Below, piece by piece: positions 24,228 through 38,655 of a stretch of 64,000 nt of DNA. The translations under genes were made by a program, and so were the position numbers. Within the stretch, counting starts at the first letter, position 1, and every line of letters begins with the position of its first letter. Under the pieces are notes generated by a model. The model searched no databases. It saw nothing but the letters and a program-made list of their open reading frames with translations, and was not told the DNA's origin. This DNA comes from Harmonia axyridis (taxonomy: Eukaryota > Arthropoda > Insecta > Coleoptera > Coccinellidae), in contig NC_059502.1 in NCBI RefSeq assembly GCF_914767665.1, forward strand, positions 32,258,812 to 32,322,811. The letters are read 5' to 3'.

Positions 24228-26035
24228 ATGGAAGATTTTAAAGATCTAACAGAAAGTTTTATTCAAGACATGATTGTGAATTGTGGCTCTCATATTCCAA
24301 TTTCTTATGTATATAGTTATATAAAATCGAAAAAGAGTGATATTTCTTTTCAAAATTATTATTTAAAAGAGTTGATTAAGAAGAGGACAAGAACAAGATT
24401 TTCCTACAAGGATTACGGAATTATATTCTGCTTGCTGTGTAATGGAGCACAACCTTTTTCAACATGTGAATTAGACGACGAAATAACAATTTATGAGAGA
24501 GTTCTACAGATCAATGGTAAGTTTATTCATGCCTTTACATTATGGAAATGAAAAATATTATAAGAATTTTTACTACTTCTTATTATTTATTAATTTTTAA
24601 AATATGCCGGAACTTTGAATATATGTAGTACTACATTGATACTGAATTCAATATTATTCATCGTAAAATCCTCTTGCTCAGAATTTATAGATGTGAAGTG
24701 AATCATTATTCAAATTGTTTCTAAAAAGAAATGAACCTTATTCAAAATCAGTCAAAAGACATACTTAAATTGATCGTTTTTTGATACCACCTAAAAAAGG
24801 AAAATACATATAAACATTTTCAATGTTTAACCTACTGTGTGAGTATAGATTTTCTAATTCTTTTCTCATTTTGTTTCAGATGTATATTTGATTGAACTAT
24901 TCAAATGTTTCATTAATCCTCAAGACGTTCCATGTGAGAAGTCTCTGAAATTAATTTTAAATAATTTCGTTGATGATGAAGATTCCTTTTTGCGTCGACA
25001 CACACCCTTGCACATGGCAGCCACATTGCCAAATGCGAACGTAACAATCACTCTTTTGAACAAGAAATTATGTTGTGAGGAGAAAACCACAAACGAGGAA
25101 ACACCGATATTCTTTGCTGTGAAAAACAACCAGATGGAACAAGTGAAAACCCTTCTGAAATACGGAGCCGCAACCTCAGAGCGAGGGACATAAACAGCAA
25201 TACAGTACTTCATGCATTATGTTCTGAAGAAGGAGAGATTAATATCGAACTGTTAGAATTTTTATTAAATGTCGGTTGTGACCCGAATTCATTTGGCAAA
25301 AATTCGTGTACCCCTTTACAGATGCTTGCTGAAAATGGAAGAATAAATAATGCATTGGAGTGTGCAGAATTACTGATCAGAAGAGGAGCTGATGTCAATT
25401 TGCAAAACCTTCACGGCGACACAGTTCTGCATACATTATCCTACTCTTGTGACGAATCCCAGTTCATTCTCTTTCTCGAATTACTGTTGAAGAGTAAAGC
25501 TGACACGAATATAGTCAATCATGACAACAAAACATTTTTGGATGAATTATTATTGGACTGCTGCCATTCTAGACGACATACTATTTTGAAACATCTGATT
25601 TTGTTAGATATCAATGGAAAATATCAATTATGTGTTAATCCAATTCATTGTGATTCGTTGGATGTCGATTTCCAGAAAAGGAGTAGAAAAGAATTGCTTC
25701 ATTTACGGTCCCGCAAAATAGGTCAATTTCAATCACAACCGGAATATTCTCTGGTGAGAATACTAAGTTCGACTGTAAGGGAAGTGTCCAGATTGTGATG
25801 GAATCAAACATTGATAACAGCCATGTCTGAATTCAAGGAAAGAAAATTCCCAATTTACGGTCGTGAACTCAAATGCAAATTTGAAGCTGGGTTAAGACTA
25901 TTCCTGGAACAACAAGCAGCTCATGAATTTTTCACTGTCGTCTCTAAAGGAAAGCTCAATTATTATACCATAATCGAAATTTTAAAATACATACCAGTAC
26001 AAGAAGTGGGCAAATGTTCATTGACCTCGACCTAG
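24228..26035 (+). pseudogene. Copy 4: frameshift plus nonsense
   Basis: Exon 1 24228-24516 is intact; exon 2 is 24880-26035. Two extra bases (GC) at about 25169-25172 turn GGAGCCAACCTC into GGAGCCGCAACCTC. This shifts the frame at about residue 192 to YGAATSERGT and a stop at 25191-25193. Downstream, the original frame carries a second lesion, TGA at 25796-25798 in place of a Cys codon in RLCWNQ. The predicted product keeps the N-terminus and under two ankyrin repeats and loses the PRANC-like end. It shares the GQFQSQ variant with copy 5. Confidence 0.9.
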
Positions 26036-29032
26036 CCAACCGAAGACCTCGTCCTCAAAAATGCTTTTTGTTGAAAGATAAATAAAAAAATTTTCAGAAG
26101 TGGAAGAAATTACTATAAAAACTAAGTGTAAAAGTATTATTTAGTCAATAGAATTTTATTGAATATTGTTATAATTTTTTCAAGGAATGATTAGAATTCA
26201 ATATGTATATTTGTAAATATTTCAACTGTTTTGTATAAATATGTGAATAAAAATTTTTATTACAACCAAGTATCTAAACGGAGGTTTTCATTAGGTCGAT
26301 TTAAATTCATCGAATATTCGAATAATTTCATTCAATAATTGATTTGAATTCAATATGTATATTTGTAAATATTGCAATTATGTTATAATAAAATAAATGG
26401 ATGAAAATATCTATTACAACAAAATATAAAAGCAATATACATATTCACAATCGATATTGTTTCATTCAATATTGTTGAGTGTATTTATGTTTTGTCAATA
26501 TTTCAATAAAACTTATTGTTCTGTACACTCAGTTAGGTACATGTTACAATTATAATTCATTAATAATATTTACTTTGCAGAAATAAACAATTTCTTCAAT
26601 ATGTTATTGTTTTAATTATATTCATATAGTGCCATTTTCGCGTTTGCATAATGTAACAAAAAAATTAAATTGAGGTGAATTTATCCCTGACAATAATAAA
26701 ATAAAATCAACCGAATAATTGAATCGATAACGAGTAATTGAAATACTCTGAAAGGTCTCTGCTAATGAAAAGTTTCATTATTAATATAAACTGATGTTTA
26801 TTTTTAATGAGAATTAAATTTTATATACAGCTTATCGAATGAGCTGAGACAGGTGAGTGATCTACAGAAATCAATTGGAAGACACAGTGGTAGCAAAAAT
26901 GTTGGAAGAGGTTAAAATTAAATTAGCAAAACGAGAATAGAGTTGACGCAAATGCAGAATATCAACATATTGTCCTTAATGATGATTTATGCAGGGTTGA
27001 ACATGAGTAGTTGGCCATAGCCTAGTGGTGAATGAAGGTCATCCAAGCCTGTTAGAAAATTCAAAATTGAAACATGGATTCAAAATATTCAGTTTCTGAT
27101 GAAAAATTATAATTTAATGATTACTTATAATGATAATTTATAATTTATTTTGACTTTGGCACCCAAAATACACAGAACATTATACTAGAAAACTGAAATT
27201 CTTGACTTCTCTATGATTACCGTCGAAAGTTTGCCAAAACATATTTCCTTTTCATCTAAACATCGATAATTAGCAAACGGTGCAATCTGTATAAATTATA
27301 AACATCGATTATTACTGAACATTGATTATGGGAACAATGTTTATTTTTTGTAACACCGTACAATTCCTTGAAATACAGGGTGATACTTGAAAATTTTCAC
27401 ACGAGAGTAGTAACCCTCAAACGGAATATTGCTCAAATGAAAATATCGTATAGGTATCACTTACATTTCGAAAAAAGTGCTTTTAAATGTCATAACGCAT
27501 AAATGATCTTCCTACACGTTTATCTACGTTCCTGAAAACATTTATTACATTAATGATAAGTAAAAATTAGACATTTCGTATGAAATTTCAATGAGCAAAT
27601 GTTTATAGATCCTTGTTCGGTCTTTTTTTCGATTTAATTAGATTGGATAGTCTTTATTATCTATTATTCATTCAAAAGATTTTAAATTTAGGTCCAAAAA
27701 TAAATCTTACAGCGGTTGGAAGGTAACGATTGAAATATAATCAAATTAAACTTATCGTCTTGGTCCATCAGCTTTACACAGTTGAAATTTCATTAACTGA
27801 ATGATGATCACTTAAACTGTGATTAAGACAAGTTCTGTTATACAATTTTGTCTCTGACATTAAAAACTTTTTTTTTATTAATATTGATAACCGATGTCAA
27901 TTTTTTATGAGTTCCAAAATGGGTAATGTAGATGATATTCATTTCTCGAAACAATCCTTATTACATTTGTGTCGTTGTATTTCATTTTCTGGAGGAAAAT
28001 GCTCTTGGAGTGAACTGAATTAAAATTAATGAACAGACACAGCAATAGTAAATCTCATGTGGATAACGTCTGAAATCATACTAGCTAAACAAGATTCGAT
28101 TTCGCACACATTCTGAAAAAGCAAAAAAAAAAGAAACTTAAAACAGTATCTACAAAAAAAGGTTAAGCACACATAATGCTTTCAATGAACAAATTTCCGA
28201 TATACATTGTTCAGCATGTATTTGCCATAAACAAGACCAAATCATATACCTAGATGACATCAAGAACATCTTTTTTGCTTTATGACATATAGAGTGTTCA
28301 ATGAAATAATTTAGCAATTTTTTGCTAGGTGTGATGAGTTTGAAACAAAGGTTTCTGTTCTCAAATTATTGTATTTTGGGACTGAATTCGAATGTAATGT
28401 AGAATCCCTAAAAATATAAAAATGGAAATTAAAAACTTACAAAATAGCGGAAAATCTAAAAGGGTTTATTCTCTTGATGACAAATTGGATGTCATCATTA
28501 AAATTAATTCGATTTTTTACCGATTTCCACAAGAAAAAATTCAATAACAAATGATGTAATATTGCTCAAAAATAATAATTATACTTGATCACCATATTTT
28601 ATCTTTTGATTTTTATGGATCTGAAACGAAACTGTGAAAACAATGAGGAAGTTAGAAAACATTTCTCTAACGATATAGGTGGTTTTTTGAGAAAATCATA
28701 TTTTCGTATTTTATTCTACCCTCCTCATAAATTTTCAGGTCTAAATGAGTTTTTCGTACATTCACTGAAATGAAAGCTAATGATTTCAAATTATTTTCGA
28801 ATTTTAGTTATCTTAATGGTTTAGGTCATTTCAAAATTGCATTAAAAATTACTCATTCTTAATGTTACTTGAAGTGAGGTTTTTGACGAATCTCTACCTG
28901 AATTTTGTTTTAAATAGTTGCCCTCTTCATAGAAGCCTCATTTTTATATATGATCCGAGTGAGAAGGTACTCCTATCTCCTATCGTTGAATTTTTTTTTT
29001 TTGAGTTTGTGAATCAATCTAACATAGACATC
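26036..29032 (+). other. Spacer between copies 4 and 5
   Basis: No gene recognised. It holds the usual elements: poly(A) signal after the stop, duplicated block, A-box-like stretch near 27018 and 52-codon frame 28615-28773. A 9-bp deletion at about 27230 (GTTTGCCAAAAC where others have GTTTGCAACGTTGCCAAAAC) is unique to this unit and falls between short repeats of TTGC. It shares GTAACACC, CTTACAGCGG and GCTCTTGGAG with the next spacer. Confidence 0.6.
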
Positions 29033-30840
29033 ATGGAAGATTTTAAAGATCTAACAGAAAGTTTTATTCAAGACATGATTGTGAATTGTGGCTCTCATAT
29101 TCCAATTTCTTATGTATATAGTTATATAAAATCGAAAAAGAGTGATATTTCTTTTCAAAATTATTATTTAAAAGAGTTGATTAAGAAGAGGACAAGAACA
29201 AGATTTTCCTACAAGGATTACGGAATTATATTCTGCTTGCTGTGTAATGGAGCACAACCTTTTTCAACATGTGAATTAGACGACGAAATAACAATTTATG
29301 AGAGAGTTCTACAGATCAATGGTAAGTTTAATCATGCCTTTACATTATGGAAATGAAAAATATTATAAGAATTTTTACTACTTCTTATTATTTATTAATT
29401 TTTAAAATATGCCGGAATTTTGAATATATGTAGTACTACATTGATACTGAATTCAATATTATTCATCGTAAAATCCTCTTGCTCAGAATTTATAGATGTG
29501 AAGTGAATCATTATTCAAATTGTTTCTAAAAAGAAATGAACCTTATTCAAAATCAGTCAAAAGACATACCTAAATTGATCGTTTTTTGATACCACCTAAA
29601 AAAGGAAAATACATATAAACATTTTCAATGTTTAACCTACTGTGTGAGTATAGATTTTCTAATTCTTTTCTCATTTTGTTTCAGATGTATATTTGATTGA
29701 ACTATTCAAATGTTTCATTAATCCTCAAGACGTTCCATGTGAGAAGTCTCTGAAATTAATTTTAAATAATTTCGTTGATGATGAAGATTCCTTTTTGCGT
29801 CGACACACACCCTTGCACATGGCAGCCACATTGCCAAATGCGAACGTAACAATCACTCTTTTGAACAAGAAATTATGTTGTGAGGAGAAAACCACAAACG
29901 AGGAAACACCGATATTCTTTGCTGTGAAAAACAACCAGATGGAACAAGTGAAAACCCTTCTGAAATACGGAGCCGCAACCTCAGAGCGAGGGACATAAAC
30001 AGCAATACAGTACTTCATGCATTATGTTCTGAAGAAGGAGAGATTAATATCGAACTGTTAGAATTTTTATTAAATGTCGGTTGTGACCCGAATTCATTTG
30101 GCAAAAATTCGTGTACCCCTTTACAGATGCTTGCTGAAAATGGAAGAATAAATAATGCATTGGAGTGTGCAGAATTACTGATCAGAAGAGTAGCTGATGT
30201 CAATTTGCAAAACCTTCACGGCGACACAGTTCTGCATACATTATCCTACTCTTGTGACGAATCCCAGTTCATTCTCTTTCTCGAATTACTTTTGAAGAGT
30301 AAAGCTGACACGAATATAGTCAATCATGACAACAAAACATTTTTGGATGAATTATTATTGGACTGCTGCCATTCTAGACGACATACTATTTTGAAACATC
30401 TGATTTTGTTAGATATCAATGGAAAATATCAATTCTGTGTTAATCCAATTCATTGTGATCCGTTGGATGTCGATTTCCAGAAAAGGAGTAGAAAAGAATT
30501 GCTTCATTTACGGTCCCGCAAAATAGGTCAATTTCAATCACAACCGGAATATTCTCTGGTGAGAATACTAAGTTCGACTGTAAGGGAAGTGTCCAGATTG
30601 TGTTGGAATCAAACATTGATAACAGCCATGTCTGAATTCAAGGAAAGAAAATTCCCAATTTACGGTCGTGAACTCAAATGCAAATTTGAAGCTGGGTTAA
30701 GACTATTCCTGGAACAACAAGCAGCTCATGAATTTTTCACTGTCGTCTCTAAAGGAAAGCTCAATTATTATACCATAATCGAAATTTTAAAATACATACC
30801 AGTACAAGAAGTGGGCAAATGTTCATTGACCTCGACCTAG
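29033..30840 (+). pseudogene. Copy 5: shared 2-nt frameshift
   Basis: Exon 1 29033-29321, intron 29322-29684, exon 2 29685-30840 (1156 nt, two more than copy 3). It has the same GC insertion as copy 4, near 29975, and the same early stop at 29996-29998. The rest of exon 2 is open in the original frame to the normal stop, with no second lesion. Private changes include Gly to Val in LLIRRVADV and Ser to Pro in HCDPLDV. Confidence 0.9.
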
Positions 30841-33800
30841 CCAATCGAAGACCTCGTCCTCAAAAATGCTTTTTGTTGAAAGATAAATAAAAAAATTTTC
30901 AGAAGTGGAAGAAATTACTATAAAAACTAAGTGTAAAAGTATTATTTAGTCAATAGAATTTTATTGAATATTGTTATAATTTTTTCAAGGAATGATTAGA
31001 ATTCAATATGTATATTTGTAAATATTTCAACTGTTTTGTATAAATATGTGAATAAAAATTTTTATTACAACCAAGTATCTAAACGGAGGTTTTCATTAGG
31101 TCGATTTAAATTCATCGAATATTCGAATAATTTTATTCAATAATTGATTTGAATTCAATATGTATATTTGTAAATATTGCAATTATGTTATAATAAAATA
31201 AATGGATGAAAATATCTATTACAACAAAATATAAAAGCAATATACATATTCACAATCGATATTGTTTCATTCAATATTGTTGAGTGTATTTATGTTTTGT
31301 CAATATTTCAATAAAACTTATTGTTCTGTACACTCAGTTAGGTACATGTTACAATAATAATTCATTAATAATATTTACTTTGCAGAAATAAATAATTTCT
31401 TCAATATGTTATTGTTTTAATTATATTCATATAGTGCCATTTTCGCGTTTGCATAATGTAACAAAAAAATTAAATTGAGGTGAATTTATCCCTGACAGTA
31501 ATAAAATAAAATCAACCGAATAATTGAATCGATAACGAGTAATTGAAATACTCTGAAAGGTCTCTGCTAATGAAAAGTTTCATTATTAATATAAACTGAT
31601 GTTTATTTTTAATGAGAATTAAATTTTATATACAGCTTATCGAATGAGCTAAGACAGGTGAGTGATCTACAGATATCAATTGGAAGACACAGTGGTAGCA
31701 AAAATGTTGGAAGAGGTTAAAATTAAATTAGCAAAACGAGAATAGAGTTGACGCAAATGCAGAATATCAACATATTGTCCTTAATGATGATTTATGCAGG
31801 GTTGAACATGAGTAGTTGGCCATAGCCTAGTGGTGAATGAAGGTCATCCAAGCCTGTTAGAAAATTCAAAATTGAAACATGGATTCAAAATATTCAGTTT
31901 CTGATGAAAAATTATAATTTAATGATTACTTATAATGATAATTTATAATTTATTTTGACTTTGGCACCCAAAATACACAGAACATTATACTAGAAAACTG
32001 AAATTCTTGACTTCTCTATGATTACCGTCGAAAGTTTGCAACGTTGCCAAAACATATTTCCTTTTCATCTAAACATCGATAATTAGCAAACGGTGCAATC
32101 TGTATAAATTATAAACATCGATTATTACTGAACATTGATTATGGGAACAATGTTTATTTTTTGTAACACCGTACAAGTCCTTGAAATACAGGGTGATACT
32201 TGAAAATTTTCACACGAGAGTAGTAACCCTCAAACGGAATATTGCTCAAATGAAAATATCGTATAGGTATCACTTACATTTCGAAAAAAGTGCTTTTAAA
32301 TGTCATAACGCATAAATGATCTTCCTACACGTTTATCTACGTTCCTGAAAACATTTATTACATTAATGATAAGTAAAAATTAGTCATTTCGTATGAAATT
32401 TCAATGAGCAAATGTTTATAGATCCTTGTTCGGTCTTTTTTTCGATTTAATTAGATTGGATAGTCTTTATTATCTATTATACATTCAAAAGATTTTAAAT
32501 TTAGGTCCAAAAATAAATCTTACAGCGGTTGGAAGGTAACGATTGAAATATAATCAAATTAAACTTATCGTCTTGGTCCATCAGCTTTACACAGTTGAAA
32601 TTTCATTAACTGAATGATGATCACTAAAACTGTAATTAAGACAAGTTCTGTAATACAATTTTGTCTCTGACATTAAAAATTTTTTTTTTATTAATATTGA
32701 TAACCGATGTCAATTTTTTATGAGTTCCAAAATGGGTAATGTAGATGATATTTATTTCTCGAAACAATCCTTATTACATTTGTGTCGTTGTATTTCATTT
32801 TCTGGAGGAAAATGCTCTTGGAGTGAACTGAATTAAAATTAATGAACAGACACCGCAATAGTAAATCTCATGTGGATAACGTCTGAAATCATACTAGCTA
32901 AACAAGATTCGATTTCGCACACATTCTGAAAAAGCAAAAAAAAAAGAAACTTAAAACAGTATCTACAAACAAAGGTTAAGCACACATAATGCTTTCAATG
33001 AACAAATTTCCGATATACATTGTTCAGCATGTATTTGCCATAAACAAGACCAAAACATATACCTAGATGACATCAAGAACATCTTTTTTGCTTTATGACA
33101 TATAGAGTGTTCAATGAAATAATTTAGCAATTTTTTGCTAGGTGTGATGAGTTTGAAACAAAGGTTTCTGTTCTCAAATTATTGTATTTTGGGACTGAAT
33201 TCGAATGTAATGTAGAATCCCTAAAAATATAAAAATGGAAATTGAAAACTTACAAAATAGCGGAAAATCTAAAAGGGTTTATTCTCTTGTTGACAAATTG
33301 GATGTCATCATTAAAATTAATTCGATTTTTTACCGATTTCCACAAGAAAAAATTCAATAACAAATGATGTAATATTGCTCAAAAATAATAATTATACTTG
33401 ATCACCATATTTTATCTTTTGATTTTTATGGATCTGAAACGAAACTGTGAAAACAATGAGGAAGTTAGAAAACATTTCTCTAACGATATAGGTGGTTTTT
33501 TGAGAAAATCATATTTTCGTATTTTATTCTACCCTCCTCATAAATTTTCAGGTCTAAATGAGTTTTTCGTACATTCACTGAAATGAAAGCTAATGATTTC
33601 AAATTATTTTCGAATTTTAGTTATCTTAATGGTTTAGGTCATTTCAAAATTGCATTAAAAATTACTCATTCTTAATGTTACTTGAAGTGAGGTTTTTGAC
33701 GAATCTCTACCTGAATTTTGTTTTAAATAGTTGCCCTCTTCATAGAAGCCTCATTTTGATATATGATCCGAGTGAGAAGGTACTCCTATCTCCTATCGTT

Positions 33801-33843
33801 GAATTTTTTTTTTGAGTTTGTGAATCAATCTAACATAGACATC
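30841..33843 (+). other. Spacer between copies 5 and 6
   Basis: No gene recognised. It has the same elements as other spacers, with the 52-codon frame at 33428-33586 and the A-box-like stretch near 31824. It carries the GTAACACC and CTTACAGCGG variants of the preceding spacer but not its 9-bp deletion. Confidence 0.6.
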
Positions 33844-35651
33844 ATGGAAGATTTTAAAGATCTAACAGAAAGTTTTATTCAAGACATGATTGTGAATTGT
33901 GGCTCTCATATTCCAATTTCTTATGTATATAGTTATATAAAATCGAAAAAGAGTGATATTTATCTTCAAAATTATTATTTAAAAGAGTTGATTAAGAAGA
34001 GGACAAGAACAAGATTTTCCTACAAGGATTACGGAATTATATTCTGCTTGCTGTGTAATGGAGCACAACCTTTTTCAACATGTGAATTAGACGACGAAAT
34101 AACAATTTATGAGAGAGTTCTACAGATCAATGGTAAGTTTATTCATGCCTTTACATTATGGAAATGAAAAATATTATAAGAATTTTTACTACTTCTTATT
34201 ATTTATTAATTTTTAAAATATGCCGGAATTTTGAATATATGTAGTACTACATTGATACTGAATTCAATATTATTCATCGTAAAATCCTCTTGCTCAGAAT
34301 TTATAGATGTGAAGTGAATCATTATTCAAATTGTTTCTAAAAAGAAATGAACCTTATTCAAAATCAGTCAAAAGACATACCTAAATTGATCGTTTTTTGA
34401 TACCACCTAAAAAAGGAAAATACATATAAACATTTTCAATGTTTAACCTACTGTGTGAGTATAGATTTTCTAATTCTTTTCTCATTTTGTTTCAGATGTA
34501 TATTTGATTGAACTATTCAAATGTTTCATTAATCCTCAAGACGTTCCATGTGAGAAGTCTCTGAAATTAATTTTAAATAATTTCGTTGATGATGAAGATT
34601 CCTTTTTGCGTCGACACACACCCTTGCACATGGCAGCCACATTGCCAAATGCGAACGTAACAATCACTCTTTTGAACAAGAAATTATGTTGTGAGGAGAA
34701 AACCACAAACGAGGAAACACCGATATTCTTTGCTGTGAAAAACAACCAGATGGAACAAGTGAAAACCCTTCTGAAATACGGAGCCGCAACCTCAGAGCGA
34801 GGGACATAAACAGCAATACAGTACTTCATGCATTATGTTCTGAAGAAGGAGAGATTAATATCGAACTGTTAGAATTTTTATTAAATGTCGGTTGTGACCC
34901 GAATTCATTTGGCAAAAATTCGTGTACCCCTTTACAGATGCTTGCTGAAAATGGAAGAATAAATAATGCATTGGAGTGTGCAGAATTACTGATCAGAAGA
35001 GGAGCTGATGTCAATTTGCAAAACCTTCACGGCGACACAGTTCTGCATACATTATCCTACTCTTGTGACGAATCCCAGTTCATTCTCTTTCTCGAATTAC
35101 TGTTGAAGAGTAAAGCTGACACGAATATAGTCAATCATGACAACAAAACATTTTTGGATGAATTATTATTGGACTGCTGCCATTCTAGACGACATACTAT
35201 TTTGAAACATCTGATTTTGTTAGATATCAATGGAAAATATCAATTCTGTGTTAATCCAATTCATTGTGATTCGTTGGATGTCGATTTCCAGAAAAGGAGT
35301 AGAAAAGAATTGCTTCATTTACGGTCCCGCAAAATAGCTCAATTCCAATCACAACCGGAATATTCTCTGGTGAGAATACTAAGTTCGACTGTAAGGGAAG
35401 TGTCCAGATTGTGTTGGAATCAAACATTGATAACAGCCATGTCTGAATTCAAGGAAAGAAAATTCCCAATTTACGGTCGTGAACTCAAATGCAAATTTGA
35501 AGCTGAGTTAAGACTATTCCTGGAACAACAAGCAGCTCATGAATTTTTCACTGTCGTCTCTAAAGGAAAGCTCAATTATTATACCATAATCGAAATTTTA
35601 AAATACATACCAGTACAAGAAGTGGGCAAATGTTCATTGACCTCGACCTAG
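33844..35651 (+). pseudogene. Copy 6: shared 2-nt frameshift
   Basis: Exon 1 33844-34132, intron 34133-34495, exon 2 34496-35651. It has the GC insertion near 34786 and stops at 34807-34809. No other disabling change. In exon 1, SDIYLQNY replaces SDISFQNY. In the PRANC-like part Gly to Glu changes KFEAGLR to KFEAELR, at a position otherwise constant in the array. Confidence 0.9.
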
Positions 35652-38600
35652 CCAATCGAAGACCTCGTCCTCAAAAATGCTTTTTGTTGAAAGATAAATA
35701 AAAAAATTTTCAAAAGTGGAAGAAATTACTATAAAAACTAAGTGTAAAAGTATTATTTAGTCAATAGAATTTTATTGAATATTGTTATAATTTTTTCAAG
35801 GAATGATTAGAATTCAATATGTATATTTGTAAATATTTCAACTGTTTTGTATAAATATGTGAATAAAAATTTTTATTACAACCAAGTATCTAAACGGAGG
35901 TTTTCATTAGGTCGATTTAAGTTCATCGAATATTCGAATAATTTCATTCAATAATTGATTTGAATTCAATATGTATATTTGTAAATATTGCAATTATGTT
36001 ATAATAAAATAAATGGATGAAAATATCTATTACAACAAAATATAAAAGCAATATACATATTCACAATCGATATTGTTCCATTCAATATTGTTGAGTGTAT
36101 TTATGTTTTGTCAATATTTCAATAAAACTTATTGTTCTGTACACTCAGTTAGGTACATGTTACAATAATAATTCATTAATAATATTTACTTTGCAGAAAT
36201 AAACAATTTCTTCAATATGTTATTGTTTTAATTATATTCATATAGTGCCATTTTCGCGTTTGCATAATGTAACAAAAAAATTAAATTGAGGTGAATTTAT
36301 CCCTGACAATAATAAAATAAAATCAACCGAATAATTGAATCGATAACGAGTAATTGAAATACTCTGAAAGGTCTCTGCTAATGAAAAGTTTCATTATTAA
36401 TATAAACTGATGTTTATTGTTAATGAGAATTAAATTTTATATACAGCTTATCGAATGAGCTGAGACAGGTGAGTGATCTACAGAAATCAATTGGAAGACA
36501 CAGTGGTAGCAAAAATGTAGGAAGAGGTTAAAATTAAATTAGCAAAACGAGAATAGAGTTGACGCAAATGCAGAATATCAACATATTGTCCTTAATGATG
36601 ATTTATGCAGGGTTGAACATGAGAAGTTGGCCATAGCCTAGTGGTGAATGAAGGTCATCCAAGCCTGTTAGAAAATTCAAAATTGAAACATGGATTCAAA
36701 ATATTCAGTTTCTGATGAAAAATTATAATTTGATGATTACTTATAATGATAATTTATAATTTATTTTGACTTTGGCACCCAAAATACACAGAACATTATA
36801 CTAGAAAACTGAAATTCTTGACTTCTCTATGATTACCGTCGAAAGTTTGCAACGTTGCCAAAACATATCTCCTTTTCATCTAAACATCGATAATTAGCAA
36901 ACGGTGCAATCTGTATAAATTATAAACATCGATTAATACTGAACATTGATTATGGGAACAATGTTTATTTTTTGTTACACCGTACAAGTCCTTGAAATAC
37001 AGGGTGATACTTGAAAATTTTCACACGAGAGTAGTAACCCTCAAACGGAATATTGCTCAAATGAAAATATCGTATAGGTATCACTTACATTTCGAAAAAA
37101 GTGCTTTTAAATGTCATAACGCATAAATGATCTTCCTACACGTTTATCTACGTTCCTGAAAACATTTATTACATTAATGATAAGTAAAAATTAGACATTT
37201 CGTATGAAATTTCAATGAGCAAATGTTTATAGATCCTTGTTCGGTCTTTTTTTCGATTTAATCAGATTGGATAGTCTTTATTATCTATTATACATTCAAA
37301 AGATTTTAAATTTAGGTCCAAAAATAAATCTTCCAGCGGTTGGAAGGTAACGATTGAAATATAATCAAATTAAACTTATCGTCTTGATCCATCAGCTTTA
37401 CACAGTTAAAATTTCATTAACTGAATGATGATCACTAAAAGTGTAATTAAGACAAGTTCTGTAATACAATTTTGTCTATGACATTAAAAATTTTTTTTTT
37501 ATTAATATTGATAACCGATGTCAATTTTTTATGAGTTCCAAAATGGGTAATGTAGATGATATTTATTTCTCGAAACAATCCTCATTACATTTGTGTCGTT
37601 GTATTTCATTTTCTGGAGGAAAATGCTTTTGGAGTGAACTGAATTAAAATTAATGAACAGACACAGCAATAGTAAATCTCATGTGGATAACGTCTGAAAT
37701 CATACTAGCTAAACAAGATTCGATTTCGCACACATTCTGAAAAAGCAAAAAAAAAAAGAAACTTAAAACAGTATCTACAAACAAAGGTTAAGCACACATA
37801 ATGCTTTCAATGAACAAATTTCCGATATACATTGTTCAGCATGTATTTGCCATAAACAAGACCAAAACATATACCTAGATGACATCAAGAACATCTTTTT
37901 TGCTTTATGACATATAGAGTGTTCAATGAAATAATTTAGCAATTTTTTGCTAGGTGTGGTGAGTTTGAAACAAAGGTTTCTGTTCTCAAATTATTGTATT
38001 TTGGGACTGAATTCGAATGTAATGTAGAATCCCTAAAAATATAAAAATGGAAATTGAAAACTTACAAAATAGCGGAAAATCTAAAAGGGTTTATTCTCTT
38101 GATGACAAATTGGATGTCATCATTAAAATTAATTCGATTTTTTACCGATTTCCACAAGAAAAAATTCAATAACAAATGATGTAATATTGCTCAAAAATAA
38201 TAATTATACTTGATCACCATATTTTATCTTTTGATTTTTATGGATCTGAAACGAAACTGTGAAAACAATGAGGAAGTTAGAAAACATTTCTCTAACGATA
38301 TAGGTGGTTTTTTGAGAAAATCATATTTTCGTATTTTATTCTACCCTCCTCATAAATTTTCAGGTCTAAATGAGTTTTTCGTACATTCACTGAAATGAAA
38401 GCTAATGATTTCAAATTATTTTCGAATTTTAGTTATCTTAATGGTTTAGGTCATTTCAAAATTGCATTAAAAATTACTCATTCTTAATGTTACTTGAAGT
38501 GAGGTTTTTGACGAATCTCTACCTGAATTTTGTTTTAAATAGTTGCCCTCTTCATAGAAGCCTCATTTTTATATATGATCCGAGTGAGAAGGTACTCCTA

Positions 38601-38655
38601 TCTCCTATCGTTGAATTTTTTTTTTGAGTTTGTGAATCAATCTGACATAGACATC
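35652..38655 (+). other. Spacer between copies 6 and 7
   Basis: No gene recognised. The usual elements are present (52-codon frame 38240-38398; A-box-like stretch near 36634). It shares ACTAAAAGTGTAATTAAG and TTGTCTATGACATT only with the spacer after copy 7. Confidence 0.6.
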
